A stretch of DNA of 39,717 nucleotides from Candidatus Saccharimonadota bacterium (GTDB lineage: Bacteria > Patescibacteriota > Saccharimonadia > Saccharimonadales > UBA4665). Below the pieces are notes generated by a model. That model had not been told where the DNA came from. It ran no database searches and saw only the letters and a list, made by a program, of their open reading frames with translations. Both the position numbers and the translations under genes were made by a program. Numbering within the stretch: position 1 is the stretch's first letter; each line of letters starts with the position of its first letter. Positions 1 to 7,559 of this stretch are shown here, piece by piece. The stretch lies in contig DAHUZY010000004.1 of assembly GCA_027314885.1 (NCBI GenBank), positions 1 through 39,717 on the forward strand, in the 5' to 3' direction.

Positions 1-546
1 CATAGTACCCATGAGTTTTGGTCCGGAATGAACTACCGTATCTATCTGACCGTTACCGGCGGCTTTGGCCGACCAACTGCCAAAGAATACCGGCACAGAC
101 TTTAAAAGCTCACCGGACTTGGTAGTACTCTGGCCCCTAAGCAGTCCTCTCTTTTTGGCCATGGCTACCGTTCGCTTCTTCATGGCTCCCAAGCTCATAG
201 TAGACAGCTGTTCAGTAGCCTCCGGGCCATAGTCCCACATCTTATCCCTGACGAAGATCCTAATGGCCTCAGCGATCTCATCATGCAATCGTTCGGCACA
301 TGGATAGTCGTATTGCTCCCATGCCCAAGCTAAGGCTGCCTCAGATTCAGCTGAATACTTTTTAGGCCGTCCAAGTTTAGGTGATGCCTTCCATTTGCTT
401 CGCTTCTGCTCTCTGGCAAATGCCCGGATTAATGACTTTCTAGGCATTTTAGTTACAGCCATAACATTAATTAGTATCTGGCCTTTTTGTTTCTTGTCTG
501 CCTTCAGATAGGCTGGGAGTTGATCCCTTATGATGTCGTGCTTCAT
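1..546 (-). CDS. N-terminal part of an integrase-core (DDE) transposase, cut by window edge
   Basis: Reading leftward, the frame is open from an ATG at 546 (another in-frame ATG lies at 558) to the left edge of the window, so only about 180 N-terminal residues are present. The N-terminus has a charged helix-turn-helix-like region with KADKKQKGQIL followed by VTKMPRKSLIRAF, which resembles the DNA-binding start of integrase-core transposases found in IS elements of many bacteria. The visible end, GQIDTVVHSG, resembles the point where the first catalytic Asp of such transposases occurs (usually within a D-T-V-x-H-x-G pattern). Role: recombination of its own IS. No frameshift is seen in the visible part. 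The exact IS family is not certain; the catalytic core lies outside the window. Confidence 0.65.
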   Translation of the reverse strand, partial: MKHDIIRDQLPAYLKADKKQKGQILINVMAVTKMPRKSLIRAFAREQKRSKWKASPKLGRPKKYSAESEAALAWAWEQYDYPCAERLHDEIAEAIRIFVRDKMWDYGPEATEQLSTMSLGAMKKRTVAMAKKRGLLRGQSTTKSGELLKSVPVFFGSWSAKAAGNGQIDTVVHSGPKLMGTM

Positions 547-569
547 AGTTCTCTTCATAGTGAGAATTA

Positions 570-611
570 CGGTAACACTATTAGTATCTAACCGGTACTA
601 TTTCGGTAACA
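570..611. repeat. Paired TGTTACCG motifs, candidate IS end
   Basis: The octamer TGTTACCG (minus strand) occurs at 604-611 and again at 570-577, 34 nt apart, just upstream of the transposase start. Repeated short motifs next to a transposase start are common at IS ends as transposase binding sites. The other IS end is outside the window, so this cannot be confirmed here. Confidence 0.35.
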
Positions 612-673
612 TTACTTTTTATCTAATGCGTATACCTATCAACTTACAGGTACTTGCTTTACAATGGGAGTCT

Positions 674-1039
674 ATGACGACTCTCTCAGTCGGTTCGGGG
701 TATGGAAGCTCTCAGTCAAACACTCAGAGTCCGCAGACTCTCGTCAATCCGACCGTCAATCCGACCCCAAATGCCACAACTGGCGGTAATGTGCAGCCGG
801 GTACTACAACCAGCCTGCTTAATGCATCCGCAAATGGTGTAAAGCTGCAGTCTATGCCACTGACGACTATTAACTTAAATAGCTCCACGCAACAAACTCA
901 ATCATTGCCAGCACCACCACGGCGTCCAGTGCGCCATGTGAACGGTGCACTTCTCGGCGTATGCATTGCACTTATTATCGTAGCTATTGCAATATTCTGG
1001 TGGATGACCAAGTCGTCTAAAAATACAACAAATTACTAA
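674..1039 (+). CDS. Small Ser/Thr/Asn/Pro-rich protein with C-terminal membrane anchor
   Basis: A 121-residue protein. The first ~85 residues are low complexity, rich in Ser, Thr, Asn, Gln and Pro, without a signal peptide. Residues ~92-113 (starting GALLGVCIALIIVAIAIFWW) form one hydrophobic segment, followed by a short polar tail with Lys. This is a tail-anchored layout: the flexible part would be cytoplasmic if the N-terminus stays inside. I chose the ATG at 674 because a TACAAT box at 660-665 lies 8 nt before it; the frame is open further upstream (to 530), but that region overlaps the divergent IS end. Function is unknown and I do not recognise the family. Confidence 0.6.
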   Translation: MTTLSVGSGYGSSQSNTQSPQTLVNPTVNPTPNATTGGNVQPGTTTSLLNASANGVKLQSMPLTTINLNSSTQQTQSLPAPPRRPVRHVNGALLGVCIALIIVAIAIFWWMTKSSKNTTNY

Positions 1040-1136
1040 TAATCTGCTTGCTAGCCCCAGTTAGTCCCGGTAGTATAGAGTTGACCTAACAAAATAAATA
1101 AAAAAGATAAAAAATAAATAAAAAGGAGAGGAACAT

Positions 1137-1226
1137 ATGAAAACAAGTGATGGCCTGGCTTTTGAGCTTGTTGGTAGGCCCGCCAGAAGACTTGCCTGGG
1201 TCGACCGTTTACTCAGACGTCTTTAG
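1137..1226 (+). CDS. Candidate 29-residue basic peptide with strong Shine-Dalgarno
   Basis: A very short ORF starting at ATG 1137 and ending at TAG 1224-1226. It is preceded by AAGGAGAGGAACAT, one of the best Shine-Dalgarno sequences in the window, and by a ~45 nt leader almost wholly of A and T. A TTGACC hexamer at 1081-1086 could be the -35 of its promoter, though the -10 is poor. The peptide is amphipathic and Arg-rich near its C-terminus (ending WVDRLLRRL). It may be a genuine small protein or a leader peptide for the ~500 nt that follow. No family is recognised. Confidence 0.4.
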   Translation: MKTSDGLAFELVGRPARRLAWVDRLLRRL

Positions 1227-1754
1227 ATTACAACACCGACAAGATGTTTGTGACACAAAGCTAAACTAGCAGTTACCGCATAGCACCATTAGTGTGCATG
1301 ACAGGATGAAGGCAAACGCTTTCTTGTCTATAGTGCCCACCTGTGCAACGACCGCCCCGAGTCCGGCGCATAACCAATGCCGACACTGAGCGGATCACGA
1401 TAATGAACCGCATAATTCATGGTAATAGTTTGCGCACTATTTCCATGCTCGCCGATAAAAGATAAAGCTCTATATAGTTGAAAACACAGTCTATGGCTAT
1501 GGGCCTGCTTGGTGTGGAGGTACTTGGGACGAAAACTTATTGCTCGAGATTATGGTGGAAGTAAAGTAGAATAATATCCAAACGTAACGGTAATAATGAC
1601 GTGCACAAAAAGGACACTCTCTGTGTCGGGTTAGACATAAATGGATGCAAAGACCGTCGTCGCTATAACACTAAACCACACATCCTTCACCCAGGCAGAG
1701 ACCGAGGGAGTATTAAAATAAAGAAATGAAACCAAGAGGTGCGTATCTTATCGT
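1227..1754. other. About 530 bp with no recognised gene
   Basis: No frame longer than about 40 codons is open on either strand. Several tiny plus-strand ORFs occur (for example 1641-1721, 26 codons). I looked for the conserved cores of RNase P RNA, tmRNA and SRP RNA and saw none. The base composition is not especially AT-rich, unlike ordinary spacers in this window. It may be a decayed gene, the untranslated part of the transcript that starts with the 29-residue ORF, or an unknown RNA. Confidence 0.4.
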
Positions 1755-1979
1755 TTAGTCTATAAGAGAAGGGGGTAAATCTTCAGTACGCTGTTCATCT
1801 AATGCAGCTGCGTCGAGCTCGTTATCTATATACCGCAGTTCTCCTTCATGGACCCATCGCTCAACCCGACCTATTAATTTGCCGATAAGACTACCTTTTT
1901 CAATAAGTTCCTGAGCACGCATACAAGCCTCCTCTTCAACAGCACGTACTATGCGGAGATTCTCTGCACGCGAGGTCAT
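1755..1979 (-). CDS. Small hypothetical protein (74 aa)
   Basis: A 74-residue, mainly helical and acidic protein, beginning MTSRAENLRIVRAVEEEA. I chose the ATG at 1979 because a TATAAA box (minus strand, 1986-1991) lies 6 nt before it, the same spacing as at many other genes here; a longer reading would need a start at 1997, upstream of that box. No membrane segment, signal peptide or recognised motif. It is transcribed leftward, isolated from its neighbours. Function unknown. Confidence 0.5.
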   Translation of the reverse strand: MTSRAENLRIVRAVEEEACMRAQELIEKGSLIGKLIGRVERWVHEGELRYIDNELDAAALDEQRTEDLPPSLID

Positions 1980-2291
1980 ATGTAATTTATACACCAAACA
2001 AAATAATTTTACACTTAATCCAAAGATTTTTTCTGGATAAAGACCTTAACTATTGTGTCGACGCTTGTGCATAAGTAAGCCAACAATTTATTAAGTATGA
2101 AGCAATAGCGAAAGGCCTAGCTAGCAAGCCGTAAAAATAAGCATAAACAGTGTGGTAGGCATGACTTTGACGAAGGGGAACCATATTAAACCTGAACCGA
2201 TAGATATGTGGCAAATAGTGAAGACGTCAGACAAGAGACCACTGCAATCTAAACGAGCGGCGTTGAACCAGGTGACGGAAGAGCAGCTCGG

Positions 2292-2567
2292 CTATTTTAG
2301 GCTTACTTCTTTATCAACTCTTTCGCTTAGGTAAACTTTCATCAAGGACTGATAGGGCACGTCCTGGGAGTTGGCTATTTGTTTAATGCGCGCCAACAGC
2401 GGGGACGGTAGCCTTAATGAAATTGACTCAGTCGAGGGTTTGAGATTGGGAAATACAGTCAGCTTTGCTTTTGACCAATCCAGATACTCAGTAGAGTCAT
2501 GAGTAAGCCAAAACTCTCTTTCTTCCTCTTCATTTTTGAAGTCAGGTATCTTTTTCAAACTCTTCAT
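2292..2567 (-). CDS. brnA: BrnA-type antitoxin (CopG/ribbon-helix-helix family)
   Basis: A 91-residue protein encoded directly after the BrnT-like toxin and overlapping its end by 26 nt. The N-terminal half is acidic (KNEEEEREFWLTHDSTEYLD), the part that in BrnA-type antitoxins contacts the toxin. The C-terminal half contains a ribbon-helix-helix pattern (SISLRLPSPLLARIKQIA) typical of CopG-type DNA-binding domains. Expected role: neutralise BrnT and, as a dimer, repress the operon. The start at 2567 is chosen because AGGAG lies 6 nt before it; an ATG two codons earlier would touch that Shine-Dalgarno. The likely operator is the palindrome at 2858-2876. Confidence 0.8.
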   Translation of the reverse strand: MKSLKKIPDFKNEEEEREFWLTHDSTEYLDWSKAKLTVFPNLKPSTESISLRLPSPLLARIKQIANSQDVPYQSLMKVYLSERVDKEVSLK

Positions 2568-2841
2568 ATGCATCTCCTTCTGCTTGAGTCATATCTCGAA
2601 CCAAAATGACCCGAACCTTATTACCCCTTACTATAAAAGCAGCGAATAGTTTACGCCCCTCGTCTGTTTTTCCGTAGGCACCAAACCTAGTATCTCGCGG
2701 TCGCGAATGGCTTGGGTCTCTGATTGTGACGAGAGGTTGGTTACCAAACATTTCTTCGGCTTCTTTATACGTAACATCGTGCTTATGCAGGTTCTTGGGA
2801 ATATTACCTTCGTCCCATTCGAAAGAATGCGAGTCTGGCAG
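2542..2841 (-). CDS. brnT: BrnT-type ribonuclease toxin
   Basis: Matches the BrnT (RelE-like fold) toxin family: FEWDEGNIPKNLHKHDVTY at the N-terminus, then EEMF, RFGAYGKTDEGRKLFAAF in the middle and VRVILVRDMTQAE near the end. Members of the family cleave RNA and stop translation until neutralised by BrnA. The start is uncertain: the frame is open up to a TTG at 2886, but that TTG is the -35 hexamer of a strong promoter. Between the -10 box and the FEWDE motif there is no ATG, GTG or TTG in frame; CTG at 2841 (used here) or ATA at 2850 remain. It forms an operon with brnA, toxin first. Confidence 0.8.
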   Translation of the reverse strand: MPDSHSFEWDEGNIPKNLHKHDVTYKEAEEMFGNQPLVTIRDPSHSRPRDTRFGAYGKTDEGRKLFAAFIVRGNKVRVILVRDMTQAEGDAYEEFEKDT

Positions 2842-2856
2842 TATATCTATATGGTT

Positions 2857-2886
2857 AGTATATTGCAGCAATATACATTTTGTCAA
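2857..2886 (-). promoter_or_regulatory. brnTA promoter with palindromic operator
   Basis: On the minus strand a TTGACA at 2881-2886 and TATACT at 2857-2862 are separated by 18 nt, close to the sigma-70 consensus. The spacer and the -10 contain a perfect inverted repeat of two 9-nt arms (GTATATTGC at 2868-2876, GCAATATAC at 2858-2866) around one T. Placement over the -10 fits autorepression by the ribbon-helix-helix antitoxin BrnA. Confidence 0.75.
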
Positions 2887-2923
2887 TACCTTGTTCGTAT
2901 AGCAGAGTTAATAAACACAAGTA

Positions 2924-3000
2924 TGGTAGCGGCGAGTGGACTTGAACCACTGACCCCAGGCTTATGAGTCCTGTGCTCTAACCAGCTGAGCTACGCCGCC
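2924..3000 (-). tRNA. tRNA with CAT anticodon, most like elongator tRNA-Met
   Basis: A full cloverleaf of 77 nt with encoded CCA (2924-2926). The acceptor arms pair GGCGGCG with CGCCGCT, with a G-U first pair, and A at position 73. D-arm GTAGCTCAG, anticodon loop CTCATAA (anticodon at 2964-2966) and T-loop GTTCAAGT are all present. The D-arm and variable region (GGGGTCA) match elongator tRNA-Met rather than initiator, which would have a C-A mismatch at the first pair and GGG/CCC in the anticodon stem. tRNA-Ile2, the TilS substrate, also carries CAT in its gene, so identity deserves a check. It is divergent from tilS. Confidence 0.9.
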
Positions 3001-3093
3001 ACAATGATTCTGAAAAACTGAAACGCAAGGGGTAATATAGCACGATATATATCTGTTGACTAGATCCACCGCAACAAGGTTACAATAAAAGGT

Positions 3094-3999
3094 ATGGAAG
3101 GCGTAACTTTGCCAAGTAGAGGAAAATATGGAGTTGCCGTTAGCGGTGGCATAGACTCTGTTGCCTTATTACATCTTTTACATGAACACAGCCAGACCCA
3201 TCGGCAGCTCCATCTTGTTGTGGCTCACCTTGATCATGGCATGCGGCCAGATTCCGATGAAGATCGCCGTTTTGTCCAAGCCCTTGCGCACAGTTATGGC
3301 CTGCCGTTTGAACATGAGCGCATCAATCTAGGTCCAGGTGCGAGTGAAGCCGTCGCCCGTGAGGCACGTTACCAATTCCTGTATCACACAAAACAAAAAG
3401 TCCATGCGGATGCTATTTTCACGGCTCATCATCAGGATGATCTTATTGAAACCGCTATTATCAATCTGATACGAGGGAGTGGTCGTCGGGGGCTCACGTC
3501 GCTCGCCAACCGACCATCTCTGCTCAGGCCGCTGCTCGCTGTACCAAAGACCGAACTCCAGGCTTACGCGCAAACGCATAACTTATCCTGGCGCGAAGAT
3601 AGTACCAACCAAGACGATACATATCTGCGTAATTACATTCGCCACCATATTGTTCCTCGATTTTCTGTTACTGATCGAAGGCACCTGCTGATCATCATCA
3701 ACAATCTTACAAGCGTTAATCAGGCGCTGGATGAGCTGCTGACAAAACAGCTTAAAGAACAAACAACCCCGGGCACTGTTACCCGGTTATGGTTTAACAA
3801 CCTGCCACATGCAGTCGCTAAAGAGGTATTGGCAGCCTGGCTACGTGATCAGAGTGTCGCCAATTTTGACAAAAAAACCTTGGAGCAACTTGTGATTGCA
3901 GCCAAGACCGGCCGCCCCGGACGAAGGTATCCTATTAAAGGTAAGTGGAACCTGAAGGTTGAGACTACTCACCTGGCACTCTTGCATTTGGAGCGCTAG
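3094..3999 (+). CDS. tilS: tRNA(Ile)-lysidine synthase TilS
   Basis: Ligates lysine to C34 of the CAU anticodon of tRNA-Ile2 using ATP, changing decoding from AUG to AUA. The N-type PP-loop is at residues 17-22 (SGGIDS), followed by HLDHGMRPDS at 45-54 and TAHHQDDLIETAIINLIRG at about 110-128, all typical of TilS. At 301 residues it is shorter than the ~430-residue E. coli enzyme and seems to lack the last C-terminal domain, as many compact homologues do. TACAAT at 3081-3086 lies 7 nt before the ATG, with TTGACT further upstream at 3056-3061, suggesting its own promoter and a leaderless or nearly leaderless mRNA. It heads the block tilS-ftsH-murJ-lepA-gmk. Confidence 0.95.
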   Translation: MEGVTLPSRGKYGVAVSGGIDSVALLHLLHEHSQTHRQLHLVVAHLDHGMRPDSDEDRRFVQALAHSYGLPFEHERINLGPGASEAVAREARYQFLYHTKQKVHADAIFTAHHQDDLIETAIINLIRGSGRRGLTSLANRPSLLRPLLAVPKTELQAYAQTHNLSWREDSTNQDDTYLRNYIRHHIVPRFSVTDRRHLLIIINNLTSVNQALDELLTKQLKEQTTPGTVTRLWFNNLPHAVAKEVLAAWLRDQSVANFDKKTLEQLVIAAKTGRPGRRYPIKGKWNLKVETTHLALLHLER

Positions 4000-4035
4000 G
4001 CAAAATCTACAAATAAAGCTATAATTAAAGTACCA

Positions 4036-5907
4036 ATGGACAGGAAACCGAACAACCAGGGCCGGCGTCCGGCACCCAATAATAACCGTCGTAATATAAA
4101 GAACTTCGGCTTTATAGCTCTTATTATTCTATTTGTCCTTATTATTTTCGCCGCCTATAACCAACCGAGTAACCTGAAACAGATCAGCGCTACTACTGCC
4201 ATGGCTAACAATAATGCGGGTAAATATAGCAGCATAGTGGTGAACGGAAACGAGCTGGAAATTACCCCCAAGGGACAAAATCACGCGACACTCAAGGCTT
4301 ATGTAGACCCGAATGCTGGCCTACAGGCACAAGGATTCAATATTTCAAAGTCGTCAGTGACATTTAAGCCGAGCACAAGCAGCAGCTCCACCATTATAAG
4401 TCTCGCAGAATCAATTATCCCAATCCTTCTCATCGGCGCGTTACTATACTTCATGCTGCGTAGCGCCCAGGGGCAAGGCAATCAGGCACTGAGCTTTGGT
4501 AAAAGCCGAGCACGTCTCTATGGTAATGAGCGTGACAAAGTCATGTTTAGTGAAATTGCCGGCTCAAACGAGGCCAAACAGGACCTAGAGGAAGTGGTTG
4601 AATTCTTGAAGTTCCCAAAGAAGTTTGCAACCATGGGTGCTCGCATACCGAAAGGCGTACTTTTAGTTGGCCCGCCAGGAACTGGCAAGACTATGCTTGC
4701 TCGAGCTGTTGCCGGAGAGGCAAATGTGCCGTTCTTCAGCATATCCGGTTCAGAATTTGTCGAAATGTTTGTTGGTGTCGGCGCTTCAAGAGTTCGTGAT
4801 CTATTTGCCAAAGCAAAGAAGAATGCCCCGTGTATCATCTTTGTTGACGAGATTGATGCTGTCGGCCGCCGCCGTGGTTCCGGCATGGGTGGTGGGCACG
4901 ATGAAAGAGAGCAGACCTTAAATCAAATACTGGTAGAAATGGATGGATTTGAGCAAGGCCAGAACGTCATCGTATTAGCTGCGACAAACCGCGCGGACGT
5001 ACTCGATCCAGCGCTGCTCAGACCTGGCCGGTTTGATCGCCGTGTTAACATCGATCTTCCCGACCGCAAAGACCGCGAAGCAATTCTAAAGGTTCATTTC
5101 AACAAGAAACCAATTGCAAAAAATGTCGACCTTGACGCACTAGCCGCCAAAGCCGCCGGTTCTTCAGGAGCTGATCTCGCGAATATTGCGAATGAGTCTG
5201 CTATCATTGCCGCCCGTAATTCGCATAGCCAAATCAGTCAAGCTGATGTAACGGAAGCTTTTGAACGTGTTGCTATCGGTCCGGAACGAAAGAGTAAGGT
5301 AATGACCGAAGCGGATAAGATGACAACAGCGTATCACGAGGCGGGACATGCGCTGGTTGGACACGTGCTGCCAGACAGTGACCCCGTTCATAAGGTGACT
5401 ATTATTCCGCGCGGTGGTGCAGGAGGTGTCACGTGGTTTATCCCCCCTGAGGATCGCAGCTTTGTATCACTGATTCAATTTAAAGATATGCTTGCCCGCG
5501 GTCTGGGCGGTCGGATAGCTGAAGAAGTAGTGCTGGGTAAGGACCGTATTACCACCGGTGCCAGCAATGACCTGCAAAAGGCAGCGGAGCTGGCAAGAGA
5601 TATGATCGTGAATCAAGGCATGGGCAAAAAACTGCGTGACCAGGTTTTCCACGTTGACGACGGCATGATGCTAGACCGTCTAGTTCACGAGCGTGAATAC
5701 TCAGATGAAACAGCAAAGATCATTGACGACGAAGTCGAAAGCTTAATTACTGAAGCGGCACACCGCGCCCGCGTAGTCATTAAGGGCAACCTGGACAAGC
5801 TTGAGGATCTCAAGAACCGACTTCTTGCAAAAGAAACAGTTGAAGCAGACGAAGTTACAGAATCACTGAAAGGTGCTAAACTTCCTGCGGCTGCTGCATT
5901 ATACTAG
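4036..5907 (+). CDS. ftsH: ATP-dependent zinc metalloprotease FtsH
   Basis: Membrane-bound AAA+ protease that degrades unassembled membrane proteins and regulators. Length 623 is normal. Residues ~25-40 form the first membrane helix and ~120-141 the second, with a short extracytoplasmic domain between. Walker A is GPPGTGKT at 212-219, Walker B IIFVDE at 267-272, with the second region of homology near 316-336. The zinc-binding HEAGH is at 434-438 and the third ligand Asp lies in GASNDL (about 512). A TATAAT box at 4020-4025 lies 10 nt before the ATG. The tilS-ftsH pairing is common in bacteria and supports both calls. Confidence 0.97.
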   Translation: MDRKPNNQGRRPAPNNNRRNIKNFGFIALIILFVLIIFAAYNQPSNLKQISATTAMANNNAGKYSSIVVNGNELEITPKGQNHATLKAYVDPNAGLQAQGFNISKSSVTFKPSTSSSSTIISLAESIIPILLIGALLYFMLRSAQGQGNQALSFGKSRARLYGNERDKVMFSEIAGSNEAKQDLEEVVEFLKFPKKFATMGARIPKGVLLVGPPGTGKTMLARAVAGEANVPFFSISGSEFVEMFVGVGASRVRDLFAKAKKNAPCIIFVDEIDAVGRRRGSGMGGGHDEREQTLNQILVEMDGFEQGQNVIVLAATNRADVLDPALLRPGRFDRRVNIDLPDRKDREAILKVHFNKKPIAKNVDLDALAAKAAGSSGADLANIANESAIIAARNSHSQISQADVTEAFERVAIGPERKSKVMTEADKMTTAYHEAGHALVGHVLPDSDPVHKVTIIPRGGAGGVTWFIPPEDRSFVSLIQFKDMLARGLGGRIAEEVVLGKDRITTGASNDLQKAAELARDMIVNQGMGKKLRDQVFHVDDGMMLDRLVHEREYSDETAKIIDDEVESLITEAAHRARVVIKGNLDKLEDLKNRLLAKETVEADEVTESLKGAKLPAAAALY

Positions 5908-5913
5908 ATGTAA

Positions 5914-7521
5914 ATGAATCCGGACGCTTCTGCCACTGTTAAGAAGAAACGACGTGTCAGTATTAGCAATATTGCTTTTCTGCTAATATCAACGTCATTC
6001 ATGGGTCAATTGCTTGGTTTTTTGCGTACCAAGCTGGTAAATGCTAACTTTCCGACAGTTGGCCCGCATAGTACCGATGCATACTTTGCCGCCTTTAACG
6101 TACCCGATTTGTTCTTCTTTACTCTAGCAGCCGGCGCTTTGGGCGTAGCCTTCATGCCGATTCTATCCGATCGCCTTCATAAAGGCGACAAGCAAGCAGT
6201 ATGGGAGTTGTCGTCTTCGCTGATGAACCTGCTCGCCATCGTGATGGCAGTAGTGGGTGTCATCATGCTCGTTTTTGCCCGACCACTTATTCAATATATT
6301 GTGGCGCCCGGCCTCAGTCCGGCCCAGCTTAATGACGCAGCAACTATCATGCGCTTTTTGGCATTCAACCCGCTGCTCTTTACTATCTCCGGGGTATTGA
6401 CCAGCATTGAACAAACTATGGGACGATTCTTTTTCTATGCTATTGCGCCCATCTTTTACAATCTATCCATCATATTCAGTATCTTTGTCTTTCGGCACAA
6501 CATTGGCATTGTGGGCCTCGGCATCGGAGCCTTTATTGGCGCAGTTGCGCAACTCGTTGTCGTTATTATTGGTCTTTGGAAGCTTGGTGTCCGCTGGCAT
6601 CCACGTATTAACTGGAAAAATAAAGACCTGCATCATGTCTTAAGAAACTTACCACCAAGGTCATTTGATCTCGGACTTGACCAGGTTGAGAGCATCGTAG
6701 AGACCCGCATTGCCAGCGGTCTCGGCAGCGGCAACATCACATATTACTCAAACGCATATATCTTAAGTACGGCCCCGATTTTGCTCTTTGGCGCTGGCAT
6801 TGCAACCGCAGCCTTCCCCCGGCTTAACGCCCGTCTCAGCCAGGGCCGTCCTGATCTTTTTCGCAAAGACTTCCTGACAGTTATGCGGGCCATGATCTGG
6901 ATAAGTGCGCCAATAGTAGTAGTCTGCTTTTTCGCCCGCGGTTACTTGGCCCGCATGATCTACTCTAGGGGTGGTCCCCAAATTGCAAGTGTCTTTGGAT
7001 TCTTGGGGCTAGCTATTTTCTTCAATATTATCTATGCTCTCATCTCGCGTTGGTTCTATGCACAAAAAGACACAAAAACACCACTAATTGTCTCTTTATT
7101 CGTCATTGCTTTAAACGTCTATTTAGCAATCACACTTGCTCGTCCACAACCGGTCGGCTATGGGGTTGATGGACTCGCCATGGCGCAGTCGATAGTAGCT
7201 ATGGTGCAGGTTATTATTCTGGGGGCCATTATGATCCGGCGAGACCGTAAGCTGCTCAATAAATATTTCTGGGATGGTGTCGGGCGAATCATATCCGTGA
7301 CGGGTTTCAGCGTTATAACTGCATATATTATGGTCTCATTTTATCCGCTCGGCGCGCGTGATCGTGGCGTAATTACGCTGGGCACCAAACTGTTCCTTAT
7401 TACCGCTGCTACCTTTGTAGTTCATGTGTTTGTATCAAATCTGCTGGGCCTAGATGAGGCTAAGCCGATAGTCAGGCGTATTCGCAAAATTGTCCTTGCA
7501 CCAATTCACCTGGACATATAG
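5914..7521 (+). CDS. murJ: Lipid II flippase MurJ (MviN family)
   Basis: Integral membrane protein of 535 residues with about 13-14 hydrophobic helices; it moves lipid-linked peptidoglycan precursor across the membrane. Family signs include the N-terminal FMGQLLGFLRTKLVNANF, the TDAYFAAFNVPDLFFF segment with PDLFF, and PILSDRLHKGD. The basic N-terminus (KKKRR) fits a cytoplasmic end. It starts 6 nt after ftsH stops, but has no Shine-Dalgarno; a TATACT at 5900-5905 overlaps the ftsH stop codon and stands 8 nt before the ATG, so it may be transcribed separately as a leaderless mRNA. Its presence fits an organism that makes its own peptidoglycan. Confidence 0.93.
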   Translation: MNPDASATVKKKRRVSISNIAFLLISTSFMGQLLGFLRTKLVNANFPTVGPHSTDAYFAAFNVPDLFFFTLAAGALGVAFMPILSDRLHKGDKQAVWELSSSLMNLLAIVMAVVGVIMLVFARPLIQYIVAPGLSPAQLNDAATIMRFLAFNPLLFTISGVLTSIEQTMGRFFFYAIAPIFYNLSIIFSIFVFRHNIGIVGLGIGAFIGAVAQLVVVIIGLWKLGVRWHPRINWKNKDLHHVLRNLPPRSFDLGLDQVESIVETRIASGLGSGNITYYSNAYILSTAPILLFGAGIATAAFPRLNARLSQGRPDLFRKDFLTVMRAMIWISAPIVVVCFFARGYLARMIYSRGGPQIASVFGFLGLAIFFNIIYALISRWFYAQKDTKTPLIVSLFVIALNVYLAITLARPQPVGYGVDGLAMAQSIVAMVQVIILGAIMIRRDRKLLNKYFWDGVGRIISVTGFSVITAYIMVSFYPLGARDRGVITLGTKLFLITAATFVVHVFVSNLLGLDEAKPIVRRIRKIVLAPIHLDI

Positions 7522-7559
7522 AGAGCTACCTCTGTTAAACTTTGCTATACTACATAGAC

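Noticed and set aside
1400-1560. Protein-like fragments in the unexplained stretch, for example a run containing VYGYGPAWCGGTWDE on the plus strand
   Set aside because: Only short frames, in different registers, with no start signals and no family I recognise; could be chance.
1230-1750. RNase P RNA, tmRNA or SRP RNA in the gene-free stretch
   Set aside because: None of the conserved core sequences of these RNAs could be found on either strand.
2152-2334. Possible 60-residue plus-strand ORF
   Set aside because: It overlaps the end of brnA on the other strand, has no convincing promoter or Shine-Dalgarno, and no recognisable motif.
4518-4886. Long minus-strand frames opposite ftsH, dnaK and dnaJ
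   Set aside because: They are antisense shadows of strongly conserved genes with no start signals.
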